Shown one piece after another: positions 8,069-14,524 of a stretch of DNA of 30,783 nucleotides; positions within the stretch are counted from its first letter, which is position 1, and every line of letters starts with the position of its first letter. The stretch is from the NCBI RefSeq assembly GCF_910584465.1, contig NZ_CAJUBK010000028.1:1-30783 (forward strand), written 5' to 3'. Below the pieces are notes generated by a model that saw nothing but the letters and a program-made list of their open reading frames with translations, made no database searches and was not told the origin of the DNA. A program made the translations under genes and the position numbers. The DNA comes from an uncultured Oscillibacter sp. (GTDB taxonomy: Bacteria > Bacillota > Clostridia > Oscillospirales > Oscillospiraceae).

Positions 8069-8203
8069 CCGGTCCGGGGCTGCTTTTTGTCGAGATCTCC
8101 GAAAACGGCGGCGTTTTCGCCGCCGCCGGGGGACGGGAGGAGGGGCGGGGACTGGACAAAACGCCGAAAGTGCGAAGACCCGGGGAGATCCGGGAAGTTA
8201 GGG

Positions 8204-8233
8204 TTGTATAAAGGCGGGGGAGCATGATATACT
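8204..8233 (+). promoter_or_regulatory. Putative promoter of the alanine symporter gene
   Basis: TTGTAT (8204-8209) and TATACT (8228-8233) are 18 bp apart on the plus strand, about 50 bp upstream of the symporter start codon. It points away from the cas promoter, with about 135 bp between the two. Confidence 0.55.
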
Positions 8234-8243
8234 GGCCGCACTG

Positions 8244-8264
8244 CGGAGAGGCCGGACCTCTCCG
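8244..8264 (+). other. Stem-loop in the symporter 5' leader
   Basis: CGGAGAGG (8244-8251) pairs perfectly with CCTCTCCG (8257-8264) around a 5-nt loop. It lies just after the predicted transcription start. No T-tract follows, so it more likely affects mRNA stability than termination. Confidence 0.5.
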
Positions 8265-8292
8265 TGAATTTTGGGAAAGAGAGGGAATGACC

Positions 8293-9738
8293 ATGTATCA
8301 AGCGTTCTCCGACCTGATCGACGCCGTCAGCGGCTATATGTACAGCTATATCCTGATCGTCCTCCTCCTGGCCGTGGGGCTCTGGTTCACCCTGCGGAGC
8401 AAGTTCGTCCAGCTCCGGCTCCTGCCCGAGTCCATCCGGGTGGTGTCGGAGAAGCCCAAGGGGGAGAACGCCGTCTCCGCGTTCCAGGCGCTGATGGTCT
8501 CCACCGCCAGCCGGGTGGGCACCGGCAACATCGTGGGCGTGGCCAGCGCCATCGCTGCCGGGGGCTATGGCGCGGTGTTCTGGATGTGGGTCATCGCCCT
8601 GGTGGGCGGGGCCTCCGCCTTCGTGGAGAGCACCCTGGCCCAGATCTACAAAAAGCGTGACCCGGAGGGCGGCAGCTACGGCGGCCCGTCCTACTACATC
8701 CAGGCGGCGCTGAAGAGCCGCGTCCTGGGCGTGCTGTTCGCCGCCGCCCTCATCGCCACTTACGCCGGGGGCTTCAATATGCTCTGCTCCTTCAACCTCA
8801 TCAGCAGCTTCAGCAGCTACGGCTTTTACGCCGCCGCCGGGACCGTCGTCCTGGGGGGCCGGGAGTTCAGCGTGGCGGCGGCGGCCGGCGGCGGGGTGCT
8901 GGCCCTGCTGGTGGCGGTGTGCATCTTCGGCGGCGGGAAGCGCATCGTCAAGGTCACCGGCGTCCTGGTGCCGGTCATGGGCGTGCTGTATATCGTCATG
9001 GCCATCCTGGTGATGGCGCTGAACATCGGGGCCCTCCCCGGCGTGCTGGCCCGGATCTTCCGGGAGGCGTTCGACTTCCGGGCCGTCTTCGGCGGCTTCG
9101 CCGGGTCCGCGGTGATGGAGGGCGTGAAGCGGGGCCTCTACTCCAATGAGGCGGGCATCGGCTCCGCCCCCAACGCGGCCGCGGCGGCGGACGTGTCCCA
9201 CCCGGTGAAGCAGGGCCTGGTCCAGATGCTCTCCGTGTTCATCGACACCCTGCTGATCTGCACCGCCACGGCCATGATGACCCTCTGCACCGGCGTGGAC
9301 ATCAAGGGCGGGCTGACCGGCGCGCCGCTGGTCCAGGCGTCCCTGGCGACGGTGTTCGGCTCCTTCGGGCCGTATTTCATCACCCTGGCCCTGCTGCTGT
9401 TCGCCTTCACCACCCTGCTGGGGAACCTGTTCTACTGCGAGGGCTGCATGAACTACATCGCCGGGCGGAAGGTCGGCCCGGCGGGGCGGATGGTGTTCGA
9501 CCTGGCCGCGGTGGCGCTGGTCTTCGTCGGGGCGCTGCTGGAGGTGGGCCTGGTCTGGAACATCGCCGATGTGCTGATGGGCGTCATGGCCCTGATCAAC
9601 CTGCCGGTGATCGTCCTCTTGGGCGGCAAGGCCATCCGGGCGCTGGAGGACTACCTGGAGCAGAGGCGCGACGGGAAGGATCCGGTCTTCAAGGCGGCGT
9701 CCATCGGCCTGCGGGAGGAGACGGACTTTTGGAGATGA
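8293..9738 (+). CDS. Sodium:alanine symporter, AGCS family
   Basis: This 481-residue polytopic membrane protein takes up alanine or glycine with sodium. The N-terminal helix IVLLLAVGLWFTLRSKF, the SRVGTGNIVGVASAI segment and the highly characteristic NEAGIGSAPNAAAAADVSHP stretch identify the AGCS family. Roughly ten hydrophobic segments are visible. The ATG at 8293 is chosen because GAGAGGG lies 7 nt upstream; an ATG two codons earlier is too close to that site. It is a single-gene unit with its own promoter and a terminator at 9771-9812. Substrate specificity beyond small neutral amino acids cannot be read from the sequence. Confidence 0.93.
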   Translation: MYQAFSDLIDAVSGYMYSYILIVLLLAVGLWFTLRSKFVQLRLLPESIRVVSEKPKGENAVSAFQALMVSTASRVGTGNIVGVASAIAAGGYGAVFWMWVIALVGGASAFVESTLAQIYKKRDPEGGSYGGPSYYIQAALKSRVLGVLFAAALIATYAGGFNMLCSFNLISSFSSYGFYAAAGTVVLGGREFSVAAAAGGGVLALLVAVCIFGGGKRIVKVTGVLVPVMGVLYIVMAILVMALNIGALPGVLARIFREAFDFRAVFGGFAGSAVMEGVKRGLYSNEAGIGSAPNAAAAADVSHPVKQGLVQMLSVFIDTLLICTATAMMTLCTGVDIKGGLTGAPLVQASLATVFGSFGPYFITLALLLFAFTTLLGNLFYCEGCMNYIAGRKVGPAGRMVFDLAAVALVFVGALLEVGLVWNIADVLMGVMALINLPVIVLLGGKAIRALEDYLEQRRDGKDPVFKAASIGLREETDFWR

Positions 9739-9770
9739 CGGATCTCGAAGATCCGGGACAGCGCACACGG

Positions 9771-9812
9771 GACAGCCGGGCTGCAGGATATCCTGCGGTC
9801 CGGCTGTTTTAT
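9771..9812 (+). terminator. Intrinsic terminator after the alanine symporter
   Basis: ACAGCCGG (9772-9779) pairs with CCGGCTGT (9800-9807). The inner palindrome GCAGGATATCCTGC (9783-9796) makes one long hairpin, and TTTTAT follows. Confidence 0.85.
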
Positions 9813-9883
9813 CTGGACCGGATGCGCCGTCCCGGGGCGGACCGCCCGCCCCCGTCCCGCCCGGTCCGGCGGCATGGCCAGGG

Positions 9884-9923
9884 ACAAAAGCGCCCCGGCG
9901 GTCCCGCAGGGGACCGCCGGGGC
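9884..9923 (-). terminator. Intrinsic terminator after the MFS gene
   Basis: A 14-bp GC-rich stem (9892-9905 with 9910-9923, loop of 4) is followed on the minus strand by CTTTTG. It lies 50 bp downstream of the MFS stop codon. With the symporter terminator it separates two convergent units. Confidence 0.8.
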
Positions 9924-9946
9924 CTGGAGAGCCGCCGGGGCTTGGA

Positions 9947-9976
9947 GGATGGAGGCTTCACGGATGGAGGCTTCAC
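9947..9976. repeat. 15-bp tandem duplication across the MFS stop codon
   Basis: Two perfect copies of GGATGGAGGCTTCAC (9947-9961 and 9962-9976) lie in tandem and cover the MFS gene's stop codon at 9973-9975. The second copy therefore encodes the last residue and stop, and the first lies in the 3' untranslated region. It looks like a recent slippage event. Confidence 0.7.
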
Positions 9977-11136
9977 CCCCGGGCGGTCCGGAGCAGCCCC
10001 TCGTGGGCGGCGGACATGGCCAGGAGGACGGCCAGGAGGTACACCGGGAACAGGGCCGGATCGATATGGGCGGCGATGAGGCCGAAGAGGGGCGGCATCA
10101 GGCAGGTGCCCACATAGGCGCTGGCCATCTGGACGCCGATGACGGACTGGGAATTCTCCGCGCCGAAGTGGTCCGGGGTGGAGTGGATCAGGCAGGGATA
10201 GACAGGGGCGCAGCCCAGGCCGATGAGGACCAGCCCCGCCAGGGCCAGGGGCTCTCCCCCCGCCGGGAGCAGGAGGGCGAGGAGGCCCAGGGCGGAGATC
10301 CCCTCGCCCAGGCGGACCATCTGCCGGTCATCGAGGGCCAGGGTCAGGAAGCCGCTGAGGCCCCGGCCCGCGGTGACGCCCAGGTAAAACAGGCTGGCGA
10401 ACCCCGCCGCCGTCTCCGCCGGGACGCCCCGCTGCAGGGTGAGGTAGCTGCTGGCCCAGAGGCCGGCGGTCTGCTCCAGGGCGCAGTAGCAGAAGAAGGC
10501 GGCGGCGGTGGACTTGACGCCGGGGATGCGGAAGACCTGGACCAGGGTCAGGGAGCGGGGGAGGGCTTCCTCCTCCCGGCCCCCGCCGCTGTGGATCCGC
10601 CAGAGGGGGAGCCCGGCCGTCAGGACGAGGGTCAGGCCGATCTGCAGGAAGGCGATCCAGCGGTAGCCCATCGGCCAGCCCCGCCCGCCGGTGAGGGCGA
10701 AGCCCATGAGATAGGGGCCCAGGCTGGCCCCGATGCCCCACATGCAGTGGAGCCAGCTCATGTGGCGGCTGGCGTAGTGGAGGGCCACGTAGTTGTTCAG
10801 CGCCGCGTCCACGCTGCCCGCGCCCAGTCCGTAGGGCACGGCCCAGAGGCACAGCTGCCAGAAGGAGCCGCTGAGGGAGAAGCCCATCAGCGCCAGGGCG
10901 GTGAGGCCCACGCTGAGGGCGGTGACCTTCCCCGTGCCCAGGAGCCGGGTGAGGCGCCCGCTCTGGAGGCTGGAGACCACCGTGCCCAGGGCGATGATCA
11001 TGGAGATGGCCCCGGCGTAGGACACCGGGACGCCGAAGGTGCCGTACATGGTGGGCCAGGCCGCGCCCAGCAGGGCGTCGGGCAGGCCCAGGCTGATGAA
11101 GGAGAGATAGATGACGGCTAAGAGCAGATGAAGCAT
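9973..11136 (-). CDS. Major facilitator superfamily transporter
   Basis: This 387-residue membrane protein has about 12 hydrophobic segments. It shows MFS features: LGLPDALLGAAWPTMY in helix 1, a loop 2-3 basic motif near SGRLTRLLGTGK, and the pseudo-repeat GVTAGRGLSGFLTLALDDRQM in the second half. The first helix and the CAPVYPCLIHSTP segment resemble FucP/sugar-type and related exporters, but the substrate is not identifiable. The ATG at 11136 has GGAGG 8 nt upstream. It is a single-gene unit with a likely extended -10 promoter upstream and a terminator downstream. Confidence 0.85.
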   Translation of the reverse strand: MLHLLLAVIYLSFISLGLPDALLGAAWPTMYGTFGVPVSYAGAISMIIALGTVVSSLQSGRLTRLLGTGKVTALSVGLTALALMGFSLSGSFWQLCLWAVPYGLGAGSVDAALNNYVALHYASRHMSWLHCMWGIGASLGPYLMGFALTGGRGWPMGYRWIAFLQIGLTLVLTAGLPLWRIHSGGGREEEALPRSLTLVQVFRIPGVKSTAAAFFCYCALEQTAGLWASSYLTLQRGVPAETAAGFASLFYLGVTAGRGLSGFLTLALDDRQMVRLGEGISALGLLALLLPAGGEPLALAGLVLIGLGCAPVYPCLIHSTPDHFGAENSQSVIGVQMASAYVGTCLMPPLFGLIAAHIDPALFPVYLLAVLLAMSAAHEGLLRTARG

Positions 11137-11176
11137 GACGCAGTCCTCCGGGAGCCATAAGATCGAAACAGGTGTG

Positions 11177-11182
11177 ATTATA
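11177..11182 (-). promoter_or_regulatory. Extended -10 promoter of the MFS gene
   Basis: On the minus strand TGGTATAAT contains a perfect TATAAT (11177-11182) with an upstream TG dinucleotide, about 40 bp before the start codon. No good -35 hexamer is visible, as is usual for extended -10 promoters. Confidence 0.6.
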
Positions 11183-11286
11183 CCAGAGGGAGGGCGGCGG
11201 GGGATAGTATGGATCCGCCGAATTTATAGGACAAAACCGGCGGGGACCTGGGGGATATCGACCAGATCCCCCGGCGGGAGGGAAGA

Positions 11287-11315
11287 TTGACAGCCGTCGA
11301 AGCGGCGGCTATAAT
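11287..11315 (+). promoter_or_regulatory. Consensus sigma-A promoter of the SLH/beta-lactamase-like gene
   Basis: TTGACA (11287-11292) and TATAAT (11310-11315) are separated by exactly 17 bp, a perfect match to the housekeeping consensus, 45 bp upstream of the start codon. Strong constitutive expression is expected unless it is repressed. Confidence 0.9.
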
Positions 11316-11360
11316 GGGGAAAGATACCGGGATATGCCGGAAAAAGAGGGATGGGAGATC

Positions 11361-13262
11361 ATGGGGGAACGATGGATAGCGGCGGCGCTCCTGGCGCTGG
11401 CGCTGGTGGGGACATGCGCCGTGCCGCCCCTGGCGGAGGCGGCGAAAGACCGGGGATGCGGGGCGGCGGAGGCGGCATCTGGAGAGACCGTCCTGGGAGA
11501 GACCGCATCGGGAGAGGCCGTCCCGGGAGAGACCGCGCCGGGGGAGGCCGCGCCGGCCGAAGAGGCGCCGGAGGCCGGATGCGTCCTGGCGGAGACCGCC
11601 GGGCCCGCCGGGAGCCTGGCGGACATGCGGGCGGCGGCGGTGACGGGGGTCCCGGAGGAGCACCGGGACGCCGCCTGCTACGCGGTCTATCGGGGACTGC
11701 TGGAGACAGGGCCGGAGGGGGCCTTCGGCGGGGAGGAGCCGGTGAGCCGGGGGGAGGCCGTCGCCGCCCTGTACCGGCTCAGCGGCGTCCAGGTCCGGGT
11801 GGACGAGTGCGGGTATGGAGACGTGCCGGAGGAATATCGGGACGCCGTGGCCTGGGCCGGCAGCGCGGGGGTCAGCGGCGGTATGGGGGAGGGGCGTTTC
11901 GCGCCCGCCTCTCCTGTGACCCGGAGCCAGCTGGCGGCGATGCTGTACCGCTTCGCCGCCTGGCGGGGGGAGGACATGACCTGCCGGACCGCGGTCTGCG
12001 CGGAGGGCGAGGAGGTCCCCGCCTACGCGCGGGAGGCGATGGACTGGGTGTTCGACCGGGGGCTGTACGAGGGCATGACGGACAACGGGATCTATCCGGA
12101 CCTGCCGGTGTCCCGCCTCCAGCTGGCGTGCATCCTGGCCCGTCTGGAGCGGGAGCGGGACCCCCTGGCGGGGGAGCTGGCCCTGCCGGAGGGCGGGACT
12201 GCCAGCCGCTCCAGGGAGCGCCACGAGGCGATCGCCCAGGCCGTCGCCGCCGCCGCCCGCCGCCACGGTGCGGTGGGGGTCCAGGTGGCCGTCGTCGAGG
12301 GCGGCGCGGTGACGGATACGTATCGGTACGGCTGGGCGGTGCAGGGGACCGTGCCCATGACCGACCGGCACAAGATCCGGGTGGCCTCCCTCTCGAAAGT
12401 GGCGGTGGGCCTCTGCGCCGCCCTGCTGCAGGAGGAGGGCGCGGTGGACTACGACGCCGGCATCGGCGCCTATTGGGGCACGGCCCTGTGGAAGCCGGTC
12501 ACGATCCGCTCGATCCTGACCCACACATCCACCCTGCTGAACAGCGAGAGCATCGCCTGGGACTACGAGGGCGTCAAGGCCCAGCTGGGCTCGAAGTCCG
12601 GCTACGGCGGCGGCACGCCGGGGAGCCTGGGCAGCTGGAACTACAACAACCACGCCTTCGGCATCCTGGGGCAGACGCTGGAGCTGGCCTCGGGGCGGTA
12701 CTTGGACGACGTGCTGAGCGAGCGGGTCTTGGACTTCGTGGGGGCGGACGGGGCCTTCGCCGCCGGGGCGCTGGAACAGCCGGAGCTCATCGCCCCGCTG
12801 TACCGGACCCGTTCGCTGGGGCGCTCCGCCGACTCGGTGCGGAGCGTCGCCCGCTGGAGCGCGCCGGGGGCCACGGGGCGGCAGTTCGCCGGAGGGTTCA
12901 CGACCAGCGCCAAGGACATGGCGAAGCTGGCGGCCCTGCTGGCGGGGGACGGCTGCTTCGAGGGGGTGCGGCTGATGGAGGCGGCGTCCGTGGAGCGGAT
13001 GGAGGGCCACAGCGCCCGGGCGCTCCCCGACGGGACCTATCAGGCCCTGCCCATGCGGCTGCGGCCCGGGACCTATGGCCGGGAGGCGCTGTATTACCAC
13101 ACCGGCAGCGCCTACGGCGTGTATAACCTTCTCAGCTACGACCCCTCCACCGGGGACGGCGTGGTGGTGCTGACCACCGGGGCCGACGGCGGGAAGGATG
13201 CCTGCGGCATCTACGCCGTCTGCGGCGAGATCAGCCGGGCGGTCTATGACGCCATCGCATGA
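11361..13262 (+). CDS. Secreted SLH-repeat protein with C-terminal beta-lactamase/transpeptidase-like domain
   Basis: This 633-residue protein starts with a signal peptide (WIAAALLALALVGTCAVPPLAEA). A low-complexity linker with five GETxx/GEAxx pentapeptides follows (41-65). Three SLH-like repeats (about 95-142, 152-204, 218-262) include VTRSQLAAMLYRF. The C-terminal domain (about 285-633) is a serine hydrolase of the class C beta-lactamase/D-peptidase fold, with SLSK (343-346), YNN (428-430) and HTG (580-582) as the three catalytic motifs. SLH repeats should hold it to the cell wall. Its substrate, peptidoglycan peptide or another amide or ester, is unknown. The ATG at 11361 is chosen because it gives an uninterrupted signal peptide; an ATG 27 bp upstream is possible. 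Cys19 is in a poor lipobox. Confidence 0.88.
   Translation: MGERWIAAALLALALVGTCAVPPLAEAAKDRGCGAAEAASGETVLGETASGEAVPGETAPGEAAPAEEAPEAGCVLAETAGPAGSLADMRAAAVTGVPEEHRDAACYAVYRGLLETGPEGAFGGEEPVSRGEAVAALYRLSGVQVRVDECGYGDVPEEYRDAVAWAGSAGVSGGMGEGRFAPASPVTRSQLAAMLYRFAAWRGEDMTCRTAVCAEGEEVPAYAREAMDWVFDRGLYEGMTDNGIYPDLPVSRLQLACILARLERERDPLAGELALPEGGTASRSRERHEAIAQAVAAAARRHGAVGVQVAVVEGGAVTDTYRYGWAVQGTVPMTDRHKIRVASLSKVAVGLCAALLQEEGAVDYDAGIGAYWGTALWKPVTIRSILTHTSTLLNSESIAWDYEGVKAQLGSKSGYGGGTPGSLGSWNYNNHAFGILGQTLELASGRYLDDVLSERVLDFVGADGAFAAGALEQPELIAPLYRTRSLGRSADSVRSVARWSAPGATGRQFAGGFTTSAKDMAKLAALLAGDGCFEGVRLMEAASVERMEGHSARALPDGTYQALPMRLRPGTYGREALYYHTGSAYGVYNLLSYDPSTGDGVVVLTTGADGGKDACGIYAVCGEISRAVYDAIA
11481..11555 (+). 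repeat. Five in-frame 15-bp tandem repeats in the linker
   Basis: Five 15-bp units based on GGAGAGACCGYVYYG (11481-11495, 11496-11510, 11511-11525, 11526-11540, 11541-11555) encode the pentapeptides GETVL, GETAS, GEAVP, GETAP and GEAAP. The repeat stays in frame, so changes in copy number would change linker length without breaking the protein. Confidence 0.85.
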
Positions 13263-13338
13263 CCCGGCAGCAGGGAGCGCGGCGCTCCGGAGCGTCAAAA
13301 AAGCAAGGGGGACTTCCTCGACGGGAAGGAAGAGCGTT

Positions 13339-13374
13339 ACGAGAGGGACCCAGGAGGGGTCCCTTTCGTTTTTG
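13339..13374 (+). terminator. Terminator hairpin of the SLH gene (core of element copy A)
   Basis: ACGAGAGGGACCC (13339-13351) pairs with GGGTCCCTTTCGT (13357-13369), 13 bp with one G-U, around AGGAG. TTTT follows. It lies 77 bp after the SLH gene's stop codon. Confidence 0.8.
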
Positions 13375-13375
13375 A

Positions 13376-13416
13376 TAAAAAAGTTTTCAGGACTTTTTTA
13401 AAAGCCCTGAAAACTT
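13376..13416 (-). terminator. AT-rich bidirectional hairpin between convergent genes
   Basis: AAGTTTTCAGG (13381-13391) pairs perfectly with CCTGAAAACTT (13406-13416), extended by CTTTT/AAAAG. On the minus strand it ends in six T residues, so it can terminate the small gene at 13498-13722. On the plus strand it is part of element copy A. Confidence 0.65.
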
Positions 13417-13419
13417 GCT

Positions 13420-13451
13420 CAGCCTGTCGAAAAGACGTTTTCGACAGGCTG
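13420..13451. other. Perfect 14-bp stem-loop
   Basis: CAGCCTGTCGAAAA (13420-13433) pairs with TTTTCGACAGGCTG (13438-13451) around GACG. It lies between two other perfect hairpins. Its left arm corresponds in position to the GCCCCGCCCGCCGAAA arm that follows GAAAACTTGC in element copy B. Confidence 0.75.
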
Positions 13452-13488
13452 AAGCGCGGCGCTCCGGATCTTCCGGAGCGCCGCGCTT
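13452..13488. other. Perfect 16-bp GC-rich stem-loop after the small gene
   Basis: AAGCGCGGCGCTCCGG (13452-13467) pairs perfectly with the arm at 13473-13488 around ATCTT. It begins 9 bp after the small gene's stop codon on the minus strand, but the following sequence is not T-rich. It shares AGCGCGGCGCTCCGGA with sequence near 13276. Confidence 0.75.
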
Positions 13489-13497
13489 CCCACAGGC

Positions 13498-13722
13498 TCA
13501 GAACAGCTTCTTCAGCCCGTCCAGCTTGCCGCCCAGGTCGGAGGCAGCCAGCTTGGCCTTGATGCCGGCGACCAGGGGCTTGAGCTGATCGTCCGGCAGG
13601 TCCACGCCGATCAGTCCCTCCAGGGCCTTCACAGGGTCCTCCTGGAAGCTCTTGAGGAGGGCGGGGTCCTTCTGGAGCTTGGCGGTCAGCTCCTCGATCT
13701 TGGCCTTGATGTCGATGCTCAT
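13498..13722 (-). CDS. 74-residue hypothetical protein with paired DP motifs
   Basis: It is a small, lysine-rich, predicted helical, cytoplasmic protein without cysteine or membrane segments. It begins MSIDIKAKIEELTAKL and contains KDPALLKSFQEDPVKALEGL followed by GVDLPDDQL. The spacing of the two DP pairs, AL and LP recalls the leader region of nitrile-hydratase-type (NHLP) peptides, but there is no peptide-modifying enzyme nearby and the C-terminal part is not core-like. I do not recognise a function. The ATG follows AAAGGAG by 13 nt. It has a consensus promoter (13780-13808) and its own hairpins downstream, so it is probably well expressed on its own. Confidence 0.75.
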   Translation of the reverse strand: MSIDIKAKIEELTAKLQKDPALLKSFQEDPVKALEGLIGVDLPDDQLKPLVAGIKAKLAASDLGGKLDGLKKLF

Positions 13723-13752
13723 CTTGGATACGCTCCTTTTCGTGTTCGATAG

Positions 13753-13770
13753 GCCGGACGGAGGTCCGGC
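13753..13770 (-). other. 5'-leader hairpin of the small gene
   Basis: GCCGGAC (13753-13759) pairs with GTCCGGC (13764-13770) around 4 nt. It lies within the first 20 nt of the predicted transcript, where it could stabilise the mRNA 5' end. Confidence 0.5.
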
Positions 13771-13779
13771 GACAGCCCC

Positions 13780-13808
13780 ATCATAAAGAAATTGGGGATA
13801 TTTGTCAA
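13780..13808 (-). promoter_or_regulatory. Consensus sigma-A promoter of the 74-residue gene
   Basis: On the minus strand TTGACA (13803-13808) and TATGAT (13780-13785) are 17 bp apart, giving a leader of about 50 nt. Confidence 0.88.
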
Positions 13809-13827
13809 TCCTTTTTGGGTAAAAACG

Positions 13828-13857
13828 GAGAAATTGCTGATATTTGCAAAATTTCTC
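13828..13857. promoter_or_regulatory. Inverted repeat between divergent promoters
   Basis: GAGAAATT (13828-13835) and AATTTCTC (13850-13857) are perfect inverted copies with 22 bp between their centres, about two helical turns. This is the layout of a dimeric regulator site. It lies between the promoter of the 74-residue gene and that of carD. Confidence 0.5.
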
Positions 13858-13881
13858 TTACATATTCCATCAAAAGTGTGG

Positions 13882-13887
13882 TAAACT
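13882..13887 (+). promoter_or_regulatory. Extended -10 promoter of carD
   Basis: TGTGGTAAACT contains a TGn-TAAACT extended -10 (13882-13887), about 70 bp before the carD start. The -35 region (TTACAT near 13858) is weak. CarD-type proteins themselves stimulate weak promoters, so self-activation is conceivable. Confidence 0.55.
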
Positions 13888-13956
13888 ATAGGAGCGAAGC
13901 CGAGGAGCACGGATGGATGCGGGGCTGAGAGCGGCCCCACGGAGGAGGAGGTCTTC

Positions 13957-14484
13957 ATGTTTCAGCCTGGAGAACTGGTAGTATATGGATCCACCGGCGT
14001 GTGCCGGGTGGAGGAGGTCACGAAACTGGACCAGCCCGGCGGGGCCCGGGGACGGCAGTATTATGTCCTGCGACCCCTGTGGCAGGACGGGGTGATCTAC
14101 GCCCCGGTGGACAGCGTGAAGGTGCCCATGCGCCCGGTGATCAGCCGGGAGGAGGCGGAGGCGCTGATCGACCGGATGCCCGGCATCCAGGCGGCGGCGT
14201 GCCGGGGAGGCACGGCCCAGGCGTTGGCCCAGCAGTACCAGACCGCCGTCCGGGACGGGGGGCACCAGGCCCTGATCGAGATGATGAAGGCCATCCACCA
14301 CAAGCGGGGCCAGGCGGAGTCCAAGAACCGGCGGCTGGGCATGGTGGATGAGCGGTATATGAAGCAGGCGGAGCGCCTGCTCTACGGGGAGCTGGCCACG
14401 GCGCTGGACATCGGCTTCGACGAGGTGGAGCCCTATATCGCCAGCCGGATCGAGGGCGGCGGGGCCGCCGAGGCGGGCGCTTGA
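13957..14484 (+). CDS. CarD/CdnL-family RNA polymerase-binding regulator
   Basis: This 175-residue protein has the family's N-terminal Tudor-like domain (residues 1-60) with FQPGELVVYGSTGVCRVEEV and QYYVLRPLWQDGVIYAPVDS. The domain binds the RNA polymerase beta subunit. A helical C-terminal domain (about 65-160) contains the usual LLYGELATALDI-type end. CarD proteins stabilise open promoter complexes, in several bacteria at rRNA promoters. The ATG follows GGAGGAGGAGG by 5-6 nt. It is a single gene with a strong terminator directly after it. In low-GC Firmicutes relatives carry names such as YdeB. Confidence 0.88.
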   Translation: MFQPGELVVYGSTGVCRVEEVTKLDQPGGARGRQYYVLRPLWQDGVIYAPVDSVKVPMRPVISREEAEALIDRMPGIQAAACRGGTAQALAQQYQTAVRDGGHQALIEMMKAIHHKRGQAESKNRRLGMVDERYMKQAERLLYGELATALDIGFDEVEPYIASRIEGGGAAEAGA

Positions 14485-14488
14485 ACGG

Positions 14489-14524
14489 AAGGAGACGGGG
14501 AAGCCCGTCTCCTTGGTCTTTTTA
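14489..14524 (+). terminator. Intrinsic terminator of carD
   Basis: AAGGAGACGGG (14489-14499) pairs with CCCGTCTCCTT (14504-14514), and TCTTTTT follows. The T-tract overlaps the stop codon of the convergent Nudix gene. Confidence 0.9.

Larger units (their letters stand above)
13294..13418 (+). repeat. Dispersed structured intergenic element, copy A
   Basis: It begins GTCAAAAAAGC, passes through CTTCCTCGACGGGAAGGAAG and the central hairpin (13339-13369), then TTTTTGATAAAA, an AAGTTTTCAGG/CCTGAAAACTT hairpin, and ends GAAAACTTGC. The same order of blocks is found at 24683-24773 and 30678-30783. Here it lies just after the SLH/beta-lactamase-like gene, and its central hairpin with CGTTTTTG also serves as a terminator for that gene. 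The flanking GGAGCGCGGCGCTCC (13274-13288) recurs in the hairpin at 13452-13488. Confidence 0.8.

Noticed and set aside
1..8070. Search for mobile-element signs around the CRISPR-Cas locus
   Set aside because: No transposase, integrase, terminal repeats or tRNA junction is visible within the window, and base composition matches the neighbouring genes.
8106..8125. CGGCGGCG-TTTT-CGCCGCCG hairpin between the cas and symporter promoters
   Set aside because: The stem is real but lies between divergent promoters without a T-tract after it, so it is not a terminator. No role can be supported.
11178..13298. Long open frame of about 706 codons on the minus strand opposite the SLH/beta-lactamase-like gene
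   Set aside because: Its composition is that of an antisense shadow (His/Arg/Gly/Pro-rich), while the plus strand has a signal peptide, domains and a consensus promoter.
13498..13722. Interpretation of the small protein as a RiPP precursor
   Set aside because: Only the leader-like motif is present; there is no modifying enzyme, peptidase or exporter nearby and no core-like tail, so I report it only as a resemblance.
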